Shown here: piece by piece, positions 9,363 through 18,852 of the stretch | Position numbering within the stretch: the first letter of the stretch is position 1 | Layout: each line of letters begins with the position of its first letter | Assembly (NCBI RefSeq): GCF_902506195.1 | Contig: NZ_LR732817.1 | Span: 1,502,909 to 1,566,908, forward strand | Reading direction: 5' to 3' | DNA: 64,000 nt | Origin: Citricoccus sp. K5 | GTDB taxonomy: Bacteria; Actinomycetota; Actinomycetes; Actinomycetales; Micrococcaceae | Translations under genes and position numbers: made by a program | The notes under the pieces: model-generated | Seen by the model: the letters and a program-made list of their open reading frames with translations, nothing else | What the model was told of the DNA's origin: nothing | Database searches by the model: none

Positions 9363-10183
9363 CAGGTGACCAGGCCGTCCAGGCGCTCCATCATGGCCGG
9401 TCCGATCCCTGACACGGCGTCCAGATCCTCCAGGGAGCCGAACGGCCCCACCTGATCCCGGTGCTCGACGATGCGTCCGGCCAGGGCCGGGCCGATGCCG
9501 GGCAGCTGCTCGAGGGCCGTGACATCCGAAGTGTTCAGGTTGACGGCTCCCGCGGCCTCCGGACCGACGCCTGAACCACCGTTCGCCCCTTCACCGGGGA
9601 GAGGAACGCCGGCCCCGGCCGCCCCGGCCGCTCCCCCGGCCAGACCGTCCGGGCCGGGCACGAGGATCTGACTGCCGTCCACGGCGGGGGCGGCCAGGTT
9701 CAGCAGGTCCAGCGCGGCGTCGACGGTGGGACCCCCGGCGGCCTGCAGGGCATCGTCGACGCGGGCGCCGGCCGGCAGGCCCACGAGGCCGGGGTCCTGG
9801 ACCTCCCCGGCCACATGGACGGTGACGGTTTCCTCGGTTCCAGCCCGTCCGGCGTCGGACCCAGATGACGACGCGCGATCCTCGGTGCCCTGGCCCGGTG
9901 GCGCAGTTGCGCCCGGACTGGCAGCACCTGCCGCCGGACCGGGAGGAGCGGGGTCAGCCGAGCCTGGCGGGGAGTCCTCCACGGAGGTCGCCACGGGAGC
10001 ACCCGGACCACCCGGTCCGGCCGGTGATGTCAGCCAGCCGACCGCCCACCACGTCCCCGCGACGACAGCCAGGAGCAGCACCGCCGAACGGACCACGCGG
10101 GTTCGCCACAGGGGCGCCGGCGGCGGTGGTTCCTCCCAGTCGTCCTCATCCGGATCACTGAGCGGGTGGTTGTGGCGTCCCAT
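9359..10183 (-). CDS. comEA: ComEA-type DNA-binding competence protein
   Basis: ComEA binds double-stranded DNA at the cell surface and delivers it to the ComEC channel. Order of parts: a short acidic cytoplasmic N-terminus, one membrane anchor (VLLLAVVAGTWWAVGWL), a long Pro/Ala/Gly/Ser linker, an SLBB-like domain (VTVHVAGEVQDPGLVGL), a Gly/Ala-rich spacer, and a C-terminal double helix-hairpin-helix with LEQLPGIGPALAGRI and DAVSGIGPAMMERL. ATG 10183 sits 5 nt after GGGTGG and is preferred, giving 274 residues; GTG 10192 is the other option. It is translationally coupled to comEC. Confidence 0.92.
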   Translation of the reverse strand: MGRHNHPLSDPDEDDWEEPPPPAPLWRTRVVRSAVLLLAVVAGTWWAVGWLTSPAGPGGPGAPVATSVEDSPPGSADPAPPGPAAGAASPGATAPPGQGTEDRASSSGSDAGRAGTEETVTVHVAGEVQDPGLVGLPAGARVDDALQAAGGPTVDAALDLLNLAAPAVDGSQILVPGPDGLAGGAAGAAGAGVPLPGEGANGGSGVGPEAAGAVNLNTSDVTALEQLPGIGPALAGRIVEHRDQVGPFGSLEDLDAVSGIGPAMMERLDGLVTW

Positions 10184-10252
10184 GGGTTCCACCCTGACCG
10201 CCGGCGGGTGGGCCCGGCAGAGACAGGGCCGGCCGCTGGGGACGGCTCGCGG

Positions 10253-11230
10253 CTAGTGGTGTCGCTGTGCAGGAGCCATCGGGTTGAGCGTGACCCCCAG
10301 GACACCCAGGCCCAGATGGGCGGCCAGCACGGCCGGGAGACGGATGACCGGCACCGGCATGGCGGAGAGGCCCTGCAACCGTCCGGCGAGCTCGTGGGCG
10401 GCGGGCTCGTTGCCGAACCCGTGGACGGCGATCCGCTCGCCCCGACCCTCCGACCCGGACACGAACTCCTGTGTCAGCTCCACGAGCCGCTCGGTGGCCC
10501 GGGCGGAGGTCCTCGGGCGGTCCACGAGGGAGACGATCCCGTTGTCCAGGGTCAGCACCGGCTTGACGTGGAGCAGTGTCCCCAGCAGCCCCGCCAGGGT
10601 ACCGATGCGCCCGCCGCGCCGCAGTTGGTCCAGATTGGGCACGGTGAAGAAGACCCCCGCCTCCTGGGTGGCCTCGTCCACGTCCTCCAGCAGTTGCTCC
10701 GGCGCCAGGCCGAAGCCGGCCGAGATCACCGCGTCCAGCACCGCGGTCCCGAGGGCGAACCCGCTGAGGTGGGAGTCCACCACGGTCACCGGGATCAGGG
10801 CGTCGCGCCCCGCGAGCCGTGCGGCCTCCACGGTGCCGGACAGCTGCCCCGAGATGTGGATCGAGATGATCTGCTCGAAGCCGGACTCCGCCAGTTCCTG
10901 GTACACCGCGCTGAAGGAGCCGGGCGAGGGCCGGGAGGTCTTGACAGCGGTGCCCGCCGCCAGCGCCAGGGGCAGCTCACGCATCAGCTCTGCCGTGCCC
11001 TCGGCGTGAATCTGCTCGCCCACCATGACGGGCATGGGCACCTGACGCAGTCCTTTGGCCAAGGGGTGCGCCAGCAGTTCAGCGGGGATGGAGGCCGAGG
11101 AGTCGGTGACGATCGCGGTACGGCCCTTGCGGGAGGGCGGCAGACCGAAGCGGACCCAGCCCGACTGCGTGCTGCGTACCTGCCGGATGTGCATGAGCAT
11201 GGCGCTCTGCCACTCGGCCAGATCGGCCAT
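10253..11230 (-). CDS. DegV family fatty-acid-binding protein
   Basis: DegV/FakB proteins bind a fatty acid and present it to the FakA kinase. The family landmarks are the N-terminal AIVTDSSASIPAELL, the SRPSPGSFSAVYQEL segment, SIHISGQLSGT around the lipid head-group site and TVVDSHLSGFALG. The protein has 325 residues and about 38 residues before the first landmark, longer than usual. ATG 11230 has a good ribosome binding site (AAGGAG), so the longer form is kept. It lies upstream of comEA with a 60-nt gap and downstream of leuS. No fakA is visible in this window. Confidence 0.88.
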   Translation of the reverse strand: MADLAEWQSAMLMHIRQVRSTQSGWVRFGLPPSRKGRTAIVTDSSASIPAELLAHPLAKGLRQVPMPVMVGEQIHAEGTAELMRELPLALAAGTAVKTSRPSPGSFSAVYQELAESGFEQIISIHISGQLSGTVEAARLAGRDALIPVTVVDSHLSGFALGTAVLDAVISAGFGLAPEQLLEDVDEATQEAGVFFTVPNLDQLRRGGRIGTLAGLLGTLLHVKPVLTLDNGIVSLVDRPRTSARATERLVELTQEFVSGSEGRGERIAVHGFGNEPAAHELAGRLQGLSAMPVPVIRLPAVLAAHLGLGVLGVTLNPMAPAQRHH

Positions 11231-11248
11231 GCCCGCTCCTTCCGCTAG

Positions 11249-11283
11249 GTCCCGCTCAGTCCCACTGCGTCCCGCTCAGTCCC
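11249..11283. repeat. 15-bp direct repeat between leuS and the DegV gene
   Basis: GTCCCGCTCAGTCCC occurs at 11249-11263 and again at 11269-11283. It is followed by GACGGGAC, which can pair with the neighbouring GTCCC. The block can fold on the transcript between leuS and degV and might attenuate read-through; that role is inference. Confidence 0.6.
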
Positions 11284-11334
11284 GACGGGACCTCCCGGGT
11301 CATCCAGGCCCGGCCCGCGGTCCGCCGGCTGTCT

Positions 11335-13878
11335 TCAGACGACGATATTGACGAGCTTCGGCTCGCGCACGATCACCTTGCGTATCTCGGCACCGTCCAG
11401 GGATCGTTGCACGGCCTCGGAGGCCAACGCCAGCTGCTCGAGGTCGGCGGCGGAGATGTCCACCGGAACCTCGAGACGATCGCGGACCTTGCCCTTGACC
11501 TGCACGACGGCGGTAGCGGTCTCCTGCACCAGCAGCGCCTCGTCCACGGCAGGCCAGCCCGCACGCGCCACCGATGGCTCGTGGCCGAGCTTGGCCCACA
11601 TGTCCTCAGCGGTGTACGGCGCGAACAGGCTCAGCAGGATGGCCACGGCTTCCACGGCCTCGCGGACAGCCGGGTCGCCGGCCCCCTGGCCGGGTGCTCC
11701 GGGCGTCCCGTCTATCGCCTTGCGGACGCCGTTGACGAGCTCCATGGTGCGGGCCACGACCACGTTGAACTTGTGGTCGTCCAGCAGCCGGGCTGCGTCT
11801 GCCACCGTGCGGTGGGTGAGCTGGCGCAGGGACCTCTCGCCGCCGTCGGGATCCGTGCCCGCGGCCGCACCGGAGGACTCCACGTCCTGGGCCAGTCGCC
11901 AGGCGCGGGCCAGGAACTTGGCCGAGCCACCGGGTGAGACGTCCGCCCAGTCCACATCGTCCTCCGGTGGGGAGGCGAAGATCATGGTCAGGCGGACGGC
12001 ATCCACGCCGAAGGTGTCCAGCTGCTCGCCCAGGTCCACGCCGTTGCCGAGGGACTTGGACATCGCCTTGCCGCCGTTGAGTACCTGGCCCTGGTTGAGC
12101 AGTGCCTTGAAGGGCTCCGTGAAGGAGATCAGGTCCATGTCATACAGCGCCTTGGTGAAGAAGCGCGAGTACAGCAGGTGCAGGATGGCGTGCTCCACGC
12201 CGCCCACGTACTGCTCGACGGGCAGCCACCGGTCCGCGGCGGCACGGTCGAACACCTGGTCGTCGTCGTTCGGGGAGGCGAAGCGCATGTAGTACCAGGA
12301 CGAGTCCACGAAGGTGTCCATGGTGTCGGTATCCCGCCGGGCGGCCCCGCCACAACGGGGGCAGGTGGTGTTGACCCAGGATTCGATGCCGGCCAGCGGA
12401 GACTTGCCCTTCGGGGCGAGCTGCTCGCCGGCGACGTCCTGCGGCAGCAGGATCGGCAGCTGATCCTCGGGGACCGGCACCTCGCCGCAGTCGGGGCAGT
12501 GCACGATCGGGATGGGCGCGCCCCAGAAGCGCTGGCGGGACAGCAGCCAGTCCCGCAGCCGGTAGTTGACGGTGCCTCGGCCGGTGCCGCGCTCGTCCAG
12601 GATCTCGATCGCCCGCGAGATGGCCTCGGCCTTGGCCAGTCCGTCCAGCTGGCCGGAGTTGACCAGCGTGCCGTCCCCGGTGGTGGCCGTCCCGGTCACC
12701 GCCGGATCCTCCTCACCGGTGTCCAGGACGCGGCGGACGTCCAGGCCCATGGTGCGGGCGAAGTCGAGGTCACGCTGATCGTGCGCCGGGACCGCCATGA
12801 TGGCACCGGTGCCGTAGTCGGCCAGAACATAGTCCGAGGCCCACATCGGCAGCCTCTCACCGGTGAGCGGGTTGACAGCGTGACGGCCCAGGAAGACGCC
12901 GGTCTTGGAGCGGTCGGTGGCCTGGCGTTCGATCTCCGAGACGTTCTTGAGCCCCTCGCGGTACGTCTCGAGCGCCTCGCGGTGCTCGGCGTCCACGAGC
13001 TCCAGGGCGAGGTCCGCGTCCGCGGCGACCACCATGAAGGTGGCGCCGAACAGGGTGTCCGGGCGGGTGGTGAAGACGGTGATGTCCCGGCCCGGCTGGC
13101 CGTCCTGCCCCGCGGTGGCGGCGGTGGGCTCCACCCGGAAGTCCACATGGGCCCCCTCGGAGCGGCCGATCCAGTTCCGCTGCATGGCAAGCACGCGTTC
13201 GGGCCAGTGGCCCTCGAGCTGCTGCATGTCCTCCAGCAGGCGGTCCGCATAGTCGGTGATACGGAAGTACCACTGGTTCAGGGACTTCTTCGTGACCGGG
13301 GTGCCGCAGCGTTCGCAGGCGCCGTTGACGACCTGCTCGTTGGCCAGCACCGTCTGGTCCTTGGGGCACCAGTTGACCGGCGAGTCCTTGCGATAGGCCA
13401 GGCCTTTGGCGTGGAACTGCTGGAACAGCCACTGGGTCCACCGGTAGTACTCGGGGTCCGAGGTGTGCAGTTCGCGTGACCAGTCCGCCGAGATCCCATA
13501 CCGCTGGAAGGAGGACTTCTGCGTGTCGATGTTCTTGTAGGTCCACTCCGCCGGGTGCGCGTTGCGCTTGATCGCGGCGTTCTCGGCCGGCAGCCCGAAG
13601 GAGTCCCAGCCGATGGGGTGCAGGACGTCATAGCCCTGCTGCATCCAGTACCGGGCCACCACGTCACCCATGGCGAACGCCTCGGCATGGCCCATGTGCA
13701 GGTCTCCCGAGGGGTACGGGAACATGTCCAGCACGTAGCGGCGCTCCCGGGAGCCGTCATCCAGCGGCGCGAAGGTGCGGTGCTGCTCCCAGTAACCGCC
13801 CCAGCGCTCCTCTAGCGCCGCGAACGAGTACTCCTCGGTCTCGTCCTGCTGGGGAGTACCTTGCGCTGGCTGGCTCAC
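11335..13878 (-). CDS. leuS: Leucine--tRNA ligase
   Basis: This class Ia aminoacyl-tRNA synthetase has 847 residues, close to other bacterial LeuRS. The HIGH-type motif is [12 protein letters not shown] near residue 60 and the KMSKS-type loop is [12 protein letters not shown]. The CP1 editing domain lies between them ([13 protein letters not shown]). Zinc-ligand pairs are present: [17 protein letters not shown] and [10 protein letters not shown]. Translation starts at GTG 13878. The 134-nt upstream gap before glpK contains a TACGAT box but no clear T-box leader. Confidence 0.97.
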   Translation of the reverse strand: MSQPAQGTPQQDETEEYSFAALEERWGGYWEQHRTFAPLDDGSRERRYVLDMFPYPSGDLHMGHAEAFAMGDVVARYWMQQGYDVLHPIGWDSFGLPAENAAIKRNAHPAEWTYKNIDTQKSSFQRYGISADWSRELHTSDPEYYRWTQWLFQQFHAKGLAYRKDSPVNWCPKDQTVLANEQVVNGACERCGTPVTKKSLNQWYFRITDYADRLLEDMQQLEGHWPERVLAMQRNWIGRSEGAHVDFRVEPTAATAGQDGQPGRDITVFTTRPDTLFGATFMVVAADADLALELVDAEHREALETYREGLKNVSEIERQATDRSKTGVFLGRHAVNPLTGERLPMWASDYVLADYGTGAIMAVPAHDQRDLDFARTMGLDVRRVLDTGEEDPAVTGTATTGDGTLVNSGQLDGLAKAEAISRAIEILDERGTGRGTVNYRLRDWLLSRQRFWGAPIPIVHCPDCGEVPVPEDQLPILLPQDVAGEQLAPKGKSPLAGIESWVNTTCPRCGGAARRDTDTMDTFVDSSWYYMRFASPNDDDQVFDRAAADRWLPVEQYVGGVEHAILHLLYSRFFTKALYDMDLISFTEPFKALLNQGQVLNGGKAMSKSLGNGVDLGEQLDTFGVDAVRLTMIFASPPEDDVDWADVSPGGSAKFLARAWRLAQDVESSGAAAGTDPDGGERSLRQLTHRTVADAARLLDDHKFNVVVARTMELVNGVRKAIDGTPGAPGQGAGDPAVREAVEAVAILLSLFAPYTAEDMWAKLGHEPSVARAGWPAVDEALLVQETATAVVQVKGKVRDRLEVPVDISAADLEQLALASEAVQRSLDGAEIRKVIVREPKLVNIVV

Positions 13879-14012
13879 GGAGGTCCTGTCCTTAAATGTG
13901 GTGGTCGGAGAACGACGCCGGCCCGGTTCCCCGGGCGGTCGACGCGCCTATCCATCGTACTCCGGCGGGCCGTTCGACTCTGAATCCGGGACCGCTGCCT
14001 GACCGGTGCCGT

Positions 14013-15572
14013 TCAGCCCTGCTCGGCCCATCCGAGGGACCGTTGGACGGCCTTGTCCCATTGGCCCAGGAGGCGATCCCGTTCCGAGGAGGACAGTGCG
14101 GGCTCCCACCGCCGGTCCTCCCGCCACAGCCCGGCCACCTCGTCGAGGTCCCGCCAGAGTCCGGAGGCCAGGCCGGCCGCATGTGCGGCCCCGACCGCGG
14201 TGGTCTCCACGAGTTCCGGACGCACCACGGGCAGGCCGAGGATGTCCGCCTGGAACTGCATGAGGTGGTCATTGACGGTCATGCCGCCGTCCACCCGCAG
14301 CTCCTCAGGCCGGTGGCCGGCGTCCGCGACCACGGCCTCGAGGACGTCCCGGGACTGATAGGCGGTGGCCTCCAGGGCCGCCCGGGCCAGGTGGCCGGCC
14401 GTCGCGAATCCGGTGAGTCCGGCGATGAGTCCGCGGGCGTCCGGCCGCCAGTACGGCGCGTACAGACCGGAGAAGGCCGGCACGAAGAACACCCCGCCGT
14501 TGTCCTGGACCGTGGCGGCGAGGGATTCCACCTCGGCCGAGCTCCGGATGATCCCGAGGTTGTCCCGCAGCCACTGGACCAGCGACCCGGCGACTGCCAC
14601 CGAGCCTTCCAGGGCGTAGTAGGCGGGTCCGTCCTCCAGCTGGTAGGCCACCGTGGTGACGAGACCGTGGTCCGAGATCTCCGGCGTCGTGCCGATGTTC
14701 TGGAGGAGGAAGCAGCCGGTGCCGTAGGTGTTCTTCACGTCTCCGCGGTTGAAGGCCGACTGGCCGAAGGTCGCGGCCTGCTGGTCGCCGAGGATGCCGC
14801 ACACCGAGAGGCCGCTGAGAGGTTCGGCGCCGATGATGGTCCCGAATTCCCCCACGGAAGGGTGGATCCGCGGCAGCATGCCCGCCGCCAGCTCGGGATC
14901 GATCCCGAACAGTCCGGTGAGGTCGTCGTCCCAGTCCAGGGTCTCCAGATCCATCAGCAGGGTCCGTGAGGCGTTGGTGACGTCCGTGGCATGGACGCCG
15001 CCGTCAGGGCCGCCCGTGAGGTTCCACAGCAGCCAACTGTCCATGGTGCCGGCCCGCAGGCGGCCACTCCGTGCCAGCTCGCCGGCCTCCGGCACGTTCT
15101 CCAGGATCCAGCTGATCTTGCCGGCCGAGAAGTAGGACGCCAGGGGCAACCCGGTCCGGGCGCGCACGGCGTCCTCGTGCCCGTCCGCCTTGAGCCGGTC
15201 CATGAGCGCATCCGCCCGGGTGTCCTGCCAGACGAGCGCCCGGTGGACCGGACGCCCCGTGACCGCGTCCCACAGGACCGTCGTCTCGCGCTGGTTCGTG
15301 ATCCCGACGGCGGCCACATCCGAAGTGCGCAGGCGGGCGCGGGTGAGGGCGAGGCCGGTGAGTTCGCGGGTGTTCTCCCAGATCTCCACCGGGTCGTGCT
15401 CGACCCATCCGGGGTGCGGAAAGAACTGGCGGTGTTCTCGTTGTGCGCTGGCCAGGACGGAGCCGTCCTCAGCCATGACGACCACCCTCGTCGAGGTGGT
15501 GCCCTGGTCGATGCTGATGACGGCACGGCGCGAGGCCATGGCCGTGGAGACGTCGCTGGTGGCTGGCTGCAT
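14013..15572 (-). CDS. glpK: Glycerol kinase
   Basis: GlpK phosphorylates glycerol to sn-glycerol 3-phosphate. The FGGY-family signature begins at [14 protein letters not shown], followed by the substrate motif [12 protein letters not shown] and the nucleotide-binding [16 protein letters not shown]. The C-terminal ATPase motif is [20 protein letters not shown]. Length is 519 residues from ATG 15572; ATG 15539 (MASRRAVIS) is a likely alternative since the first 11 residues are not conserved. No glpF or glpD is adjacent. The gene is divergent from the hydrolase gene across 92 nt. Confidence 0.95.
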   Translation of the reverse strand: MQPATSDVSTAMASRRAVISIDQGTTSTRVVVMAEDGSVLASAQREHRQFFPHPGWVEHDPVEIWENTRELTGLALTRARLRTSDVAAVGITNQRETTVLWDAVTGRPVHRALVWQDTRADALMDRLKADGHEDAVRARTGLPLASYFSAGKISWILENVPEAGELARSGRLRAGTMDSWLLWNLTGGPDGGVHATDVTNASRTLLMDLETLDWDDDLTGLFGIDPELAAGMLPRIHPSVGEFGTIIGAEPLSGLSVCGILGDQQAATFGQSAFNRGDVKNTYGTGCFLLQNIGTTPEISDHGLVTTVAYQLEDGPAYYALEGSVAVAGSLVQWLRDNLGIIRSSAEVESLAATVQDNGGVFFVPAFSGLYAPYWRPDARGLIAGLTGFATAGHLARAALEATAYQSRDVLEAVVADAGHRPEELRVDGGMTVNDHLMQFQADILGLPVVRPELVETTAVGAAHAAGLASGLWRDLDEVAGLWREDRRWEPALSSSERDRLLGQWDKAVQRSLGWAEQG

Positions 15573-15664
15573 GTCGGAAGCCTATCCACCCCCGCTCGTC
15601 CAATCCGGGTGCAACGGCGGAGCAGCACCGAGGACGCCGGCGAAAAGCTGGTTAACCTGAGGGG

Positions 15665-16807
15665 GTGAGCACTCCCCCGCCGACGGTCACCGCACGCCCC
15701 CTGCCCATCCGCCTCCGTGATCGCGTGGTGGTCCCCCCGGCACCCCGGGACACCTCGGTCATCACGGGCTTCTCCGCACGGACCCCGGAGCGGATCATGG
15801 TCGAGGTCCCGGACCCCGTGTCCGGCCGGCCCACGCCATTGGCGGTGTGGCACTACGCGGTGGAGTCACCGGCCGGCGACGCGCGTGTCGCCCAGCCCAC
15901 CGCCGAGTCCGGCGGGTTCGGCGGGTTCGGCGGGTTCGGCGGGGACCGGACGCCGATCGTGGCCCTCCACGGGTTCCGGGGGGACCACCACGGACTGGCC
16001 CTGCTGGCGGACTGCCTGCCGGGCCTGGAGATCTTCCTTCCCGAGCTGCCCGGCTTCGGCCATTCGCCGGCCTTCCCGGACGCCCCGCACACCGTCGCCC
16101 ACTATGTGACGGTCCTCGGCAGCGCCGTGGACGCACTCGGGCTGGTGCCGGGAACCTCCGCCGGCCGGCGGGCGGCCGTCCCGCCCTCCCATCTGCCCCG
16201 GCCGACGCTGCTGGGACACTCCTTCGGCTCCGTGATCGCCGCCCAGCTGGCGGCCGCCGACCCGGAGCGCTGGGACGGCCTGGTGCTCCTCAACCCCATC
16301 TGTGAACCCGCCCTGGCGGCGGACGATTCCACCTCCAAGGTCCTGATGTCCCGCATCGCGGAGGGCTATTACGAGGTCTCGGCGGCCCTGCCCGAACGGC
16401 TCGGGAGCGCCCTGCTGTCCTCGCCGCTCGTCGTCTGGATCACCGGGACCGTCATGGCCAAGACCGCGGACCGCCACACCTTGGCCTACCTGCACGACCA
16501 GCACCAGAACTACTTCTCCGCCTATGACCACCGCCAGGTCCTCGTCGAGGCCTACCGTGCCTCCACCACGGGGTCGGTCCTGGACGTGGCCGAGCAGTTG
16601 CGGCTCCCGGTGCTGCTCGTGGCCGGCGCTGACGACGAACTGGGCTCCGTGCGCGGACAGAAGAAGCTTGCCCGCCGCATCGGCAGGGCCTCCCCCCGCG
16701 CCCAGCTGGAGATCCTCGACGGAGTGGGTCACCTCATCCACTACGAGCGGGCGCCCGAAGCGGCCACGCTGATCTCGGCGTTCCGGGCGGAGCTCGGCCG
16801 GACCTGA
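15665..16807 (+). CDS. Alpha/beta hydrolase
   Basis: The 380-residue protein has the alpha/beta-hydrolase fold. The oxyanion region is VALHGFRGDHHG, the nucleophile elbow is LLGHSFGSV (Ser), the acid lies in GADDELGS and the histidine in GVGHLIHYE. About 95 residues precede the fold, including a glycine/phenylalanine repeat near residues 83-93. Residues around 165-180 (AGRRAAVPPSHLPRP) form an insertion before the elbow. The substrate cannot be told from sequence. Start is GTG 15665. The gene converges on the DUF418 gene with 30 nt between. Confidence 0.85.
   Translation: MSTPPPTVTARPLPIRLRDRVVVPPAPRDTSVITGFSARTPERIMVEVPDPVSGRPTPLAVWHYAVESPAGDARVAQPTAESGGFGGFGGFGGDRTPIVALHGFRGDHHGLALLADCLPGLEIFLPELPGFGHSPAFPDAPHTVAHYVTVLGSAVDALGLVPGTSAGRRAAVPPSHLPRPTLLGHSFGSVIAAQLAAADPERWDGLVLLNPICEPALAADDSTSKVLMSRIAEGYYEVSAALPERLGSALLSSPLVVWITGTVMAKTADRHTLAYLHDQHQNYFSAYDHRQVLVEAYRASTTGSVLDVAEQLRLPVLLVAGADDELGSVRGQKKLARRIGRASPRAQLEILDGVGHLIHYERAPEAATLISAFRAELGRT
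15911..15943. repeat. Three tandem GGCGGGTTC units in the hydrolase gene
   Basis: Three perfect 9-bp units and a partial fourth encode a GGF tripeptide repeat at the edge of the hydrolase fold. The unit length keeps the frame, so copy number could vary between strains. Confidence 0.85.
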
Positions 16808-16837
16808 CCGCGGCACCGCAACTCTTCCTCCGGGCCG

Positions 16838-18082
16838 TCACCGTCCGGAACGGTACGTGAGCTTCCGGAGCAGGACCTCTGCGGGCCCGCGCCGGCCCGA
16901 GCGCTCCAGTGCATACGCCGCCACGACGGTGAGTGACCAGGTGGCGATGGCCACCACTGCTGCGGACCAGCTGGACAGATGCGCTCCCAGGCCGAACCCC
17001 CAGGCGGCCAGCAGGGGGATGAAGAGCACCGACTGCGCGAGGTAGCCACTCAGCGAGCGGCGTCCCAGTGCGACGACGGCCTGCACCGGGACGAGACGGT
17101 CAAGGCCTCGCTGCGCGAGTGCCTGGGCGACGAGGCCGAACAACGCGACATAGCCGATGCCCTGGCCGATGCCCGTCAGGAAGTGCAGGGGCGAGAACAC
17201 GCTGCCCCCGGTGGCGGAGACGATGCCGCTGTGCTCCAGGACCAGCCCCACGCCGCCGAGCACGCCACAGGCGATGCCGAGGACCGCGAGACGACGCAGG
17301 AGAGGCAGGTGGCGTTCCGGTTCCTCCAGGATCCGATGCCGGGCGGCCAGCAGCCCGGCGAGGAAGGCGGTCGGCAGCGCCAGGGTCAGGAGGCCGGAGG
17401 CCAGACCGAGCACCCACATCCCGGTGCGATACAGCGCCGAGAGCACATAGTCGGGCTCGGCCATACTCAGCCGCTGCAGATCGGCCGGAACCACCCCGGC
17501 CGCAGCGGTGGGCGCCAGGAGCACGCCGAGGGTGGAGATGAGCGCCCCGAGGGCGGAGAGGGACAGCAATACGACGATCCAGACGCGCAGCGTGCGGTCA
17601 CTGCGCCCCAGGAACAGCGGCACGAGTATCAGTCCGAGCAGGCCATAGGTGCCCAGGATGTCCCCCTGCCACAGCAACACCGCATGCAGCGCCCCGAACA
17701 CGATCATCCACCGGTGTCGGCGTCCCAGCAGGCGGCGCACCTGCGGCTCACCGACCCCGCGGGCACGCTGTCTCGAGTACATCTGTCCGATCCCGTAGGC
17801 GAACAGGAACGCGAACATCGTGTGGGTGCGTGCATCGACGGCGATGATCGTCATCACCTGGGCCCAGCGATCGACGGCGCCTCCCACGATGGGATGCATG
17901 CCCGAGACGCCCGCCGGCAGGTGGTACAGGAACCACGGAACGTGGGCGAGGGCGATGAACAGCAGCATCAGGCCGCGGGCGAGATCAGGGGCCAGCGCGC
18001 GGGCACTGAGCGGGGTGGTGGTGGCTCGTTCTGGCGGTTGGGGCAGGGTGTGGGCGCTCACGGCGCCTGAAGGGTCATTCAC
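16838..18082 (-). CDS. DUF418 domain polytopic membrane protein
   Basis: The 414-residue protein has roughly ten membrane segments. It matches the DUF418 group (YeiB-like): the N-terminal APDLARGLMLLFIALAH, then AYGIGQMYSRQ, and the C-terminal VALGRRSLSGYLAQSV with a final WS-rich helix. DUF418 proteins are of unknown function, with proposed roles in transport or acyl transfer. Start GTG 18082 has GGAGGA 5 nt upstream. It is divergent from a TetR gene, and the 48-bp dyad between them suggests direct repression. Confidence 0.88.
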   Translation of the reverse strand: MNDPSGAVSAHTLPQPPERATTTPLSARALAPDLARGLMLLFIALAHVPWFLYHLPAGVSGMHPIVGGAVDRWAQVMTIIAVDARTHTMFAFLFAYGIGQMYSRQRARGVGEPQVRRLLGRRHRWMIVFGALHAVLLWQGDILGTYGLLGLILVPLFLGRSDRTLRVWIVVLLSLSALGALISTLGVLLAPTAAAGVVPADLQRLSMAEPDYVLSALYRTGMWVLGLASGLLTLALPTAFLAGLLAARHRILEEPERHLPLLRRLAVLGIACGVLGGVGLVLEHSGIVSATGGSVFSPLHFLTGIGQGIGYVALFGLVAQALAQRGLDRLVPVQAVVALGRRSLSGYLAQSVLFIPLLAAWGFGLGAHLSSWSAAVVAIATWSLTVVAAYALERSGRRGPAEVLLRKLTYRSGR

Positions 18083-18132
18083 TGCAGTCCTCCACGTTCT
18101 GGAGCGGTGGGAGCCATGCTGATCACCGCCGT

Positions 18133-18180
18133 CCGGTACACTGTGCTAGCTCCAGAGAACAATGTAGCACAGCGTACCGG
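18133..18180. promoter_or_regulatory. 48-bp dyad, probable operator of the DUF418/TetR pair
   Basis: Two 16-bp arms (first arm CCGGTACACTGTGCTA, second TAGCACAGCGTACCGG) are inverted repeats with 15 of 16 positions paired, separated by a 16-bp centre. The dyad lies in the 151-bp divergent intergenic region. A dyad of this size next to a TetR gene is what a TetR operator bound by two dimers would look like. Binding is inferred. Confidence 0.75.
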
Positions 18181-18233
18181 TACGGCGTACTAGTGATGGT
18201 GGGTCCTGGCGGCCCGACCGGGGAAAGGACCTC

Positions 18234-18818
18234 ATGAACGACACCCGCGATCGCATCGTGACAGCCGCAACGGCCATCGTGGTCGAAGGCTTGGAGACCC
18301 GTCCCAGCGTGCGCGCCGTGGCGGCTCGGGCCGGCGTGGGCGCGAGCACCTTGCGCCACCACTTCCCCACGCAGCGTGAACTCCTCGAAACCGTGTGGCA
18401 GAAGATGTTCTCGGATCAGTACCCGGACGAGCGCATCCACGACACGTCCCTCCCGGCACGGGAACGGCTCCTGGAATGCCTGATGAACCTGCTGACACCC
18501 ATCGGTGAGGGAGGCCAGGCCCGGGAATTCTGGGTTCAGTTGCTCCGCAGTTTCGAGGGGATCGTCTCGAACACCCGGACCAAATCCGCTTTGGCAGACT
18601 TCAGCCGCGGCGCGGACGCCCGAGTCGAGTCCTGGCTGGACGTGCTCGACTCAGAGGGCGCCGTGGCCCCCGGTGACAGATCCCGCCAGGTTCTGTTCCT
18701 GCTCACCGTCATCGACGGTCTCGCGATCGGGCGTGCCATGCCCGCGTCCGGCGACCTGGACCGCAGGAGGGAACGGGGTGTGCTGGAGGACGCCATCGAT
18801 GCGGTGGTGACGCCGTAG
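18234..18818 (+). CDS. TetR/AcrR family transcriptional regulator
   Basis: The 194-residue regulator has an N-terminal helix-turn-helix (VRAVAARAGVGASTLRHHFPTQ) in residues about 10-55 and an all-helical ligand domain after it. Start ATG 18234 has GGGGAAAGG upstream. Its position opposite the DUF418 gene, with the dyad between, suggests that it represses that gene and itself. The ligand is unknown. Confidence 0.92.
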   Translation: MNDTRDRIVTAATAIVVEGLETRPSVRAVAARAGVGASTLRHHFPTQRELLETVWQKMFSDQYPDERIHDTSLPARERLLECLMNLLTPIGEGGQAREFWVQLLRSFEGIVSNTRTKSALADFSRGADARVESWLDVLDSEGAVAPGDRSRQVLFLLTVIDGLAIGRAMPASGDLDRRRERGVLEDAIDAVVTP

Positions 18819-18852
18819 AGCCGAGGACCGGACTGATCCCACGGCAGGCCTA

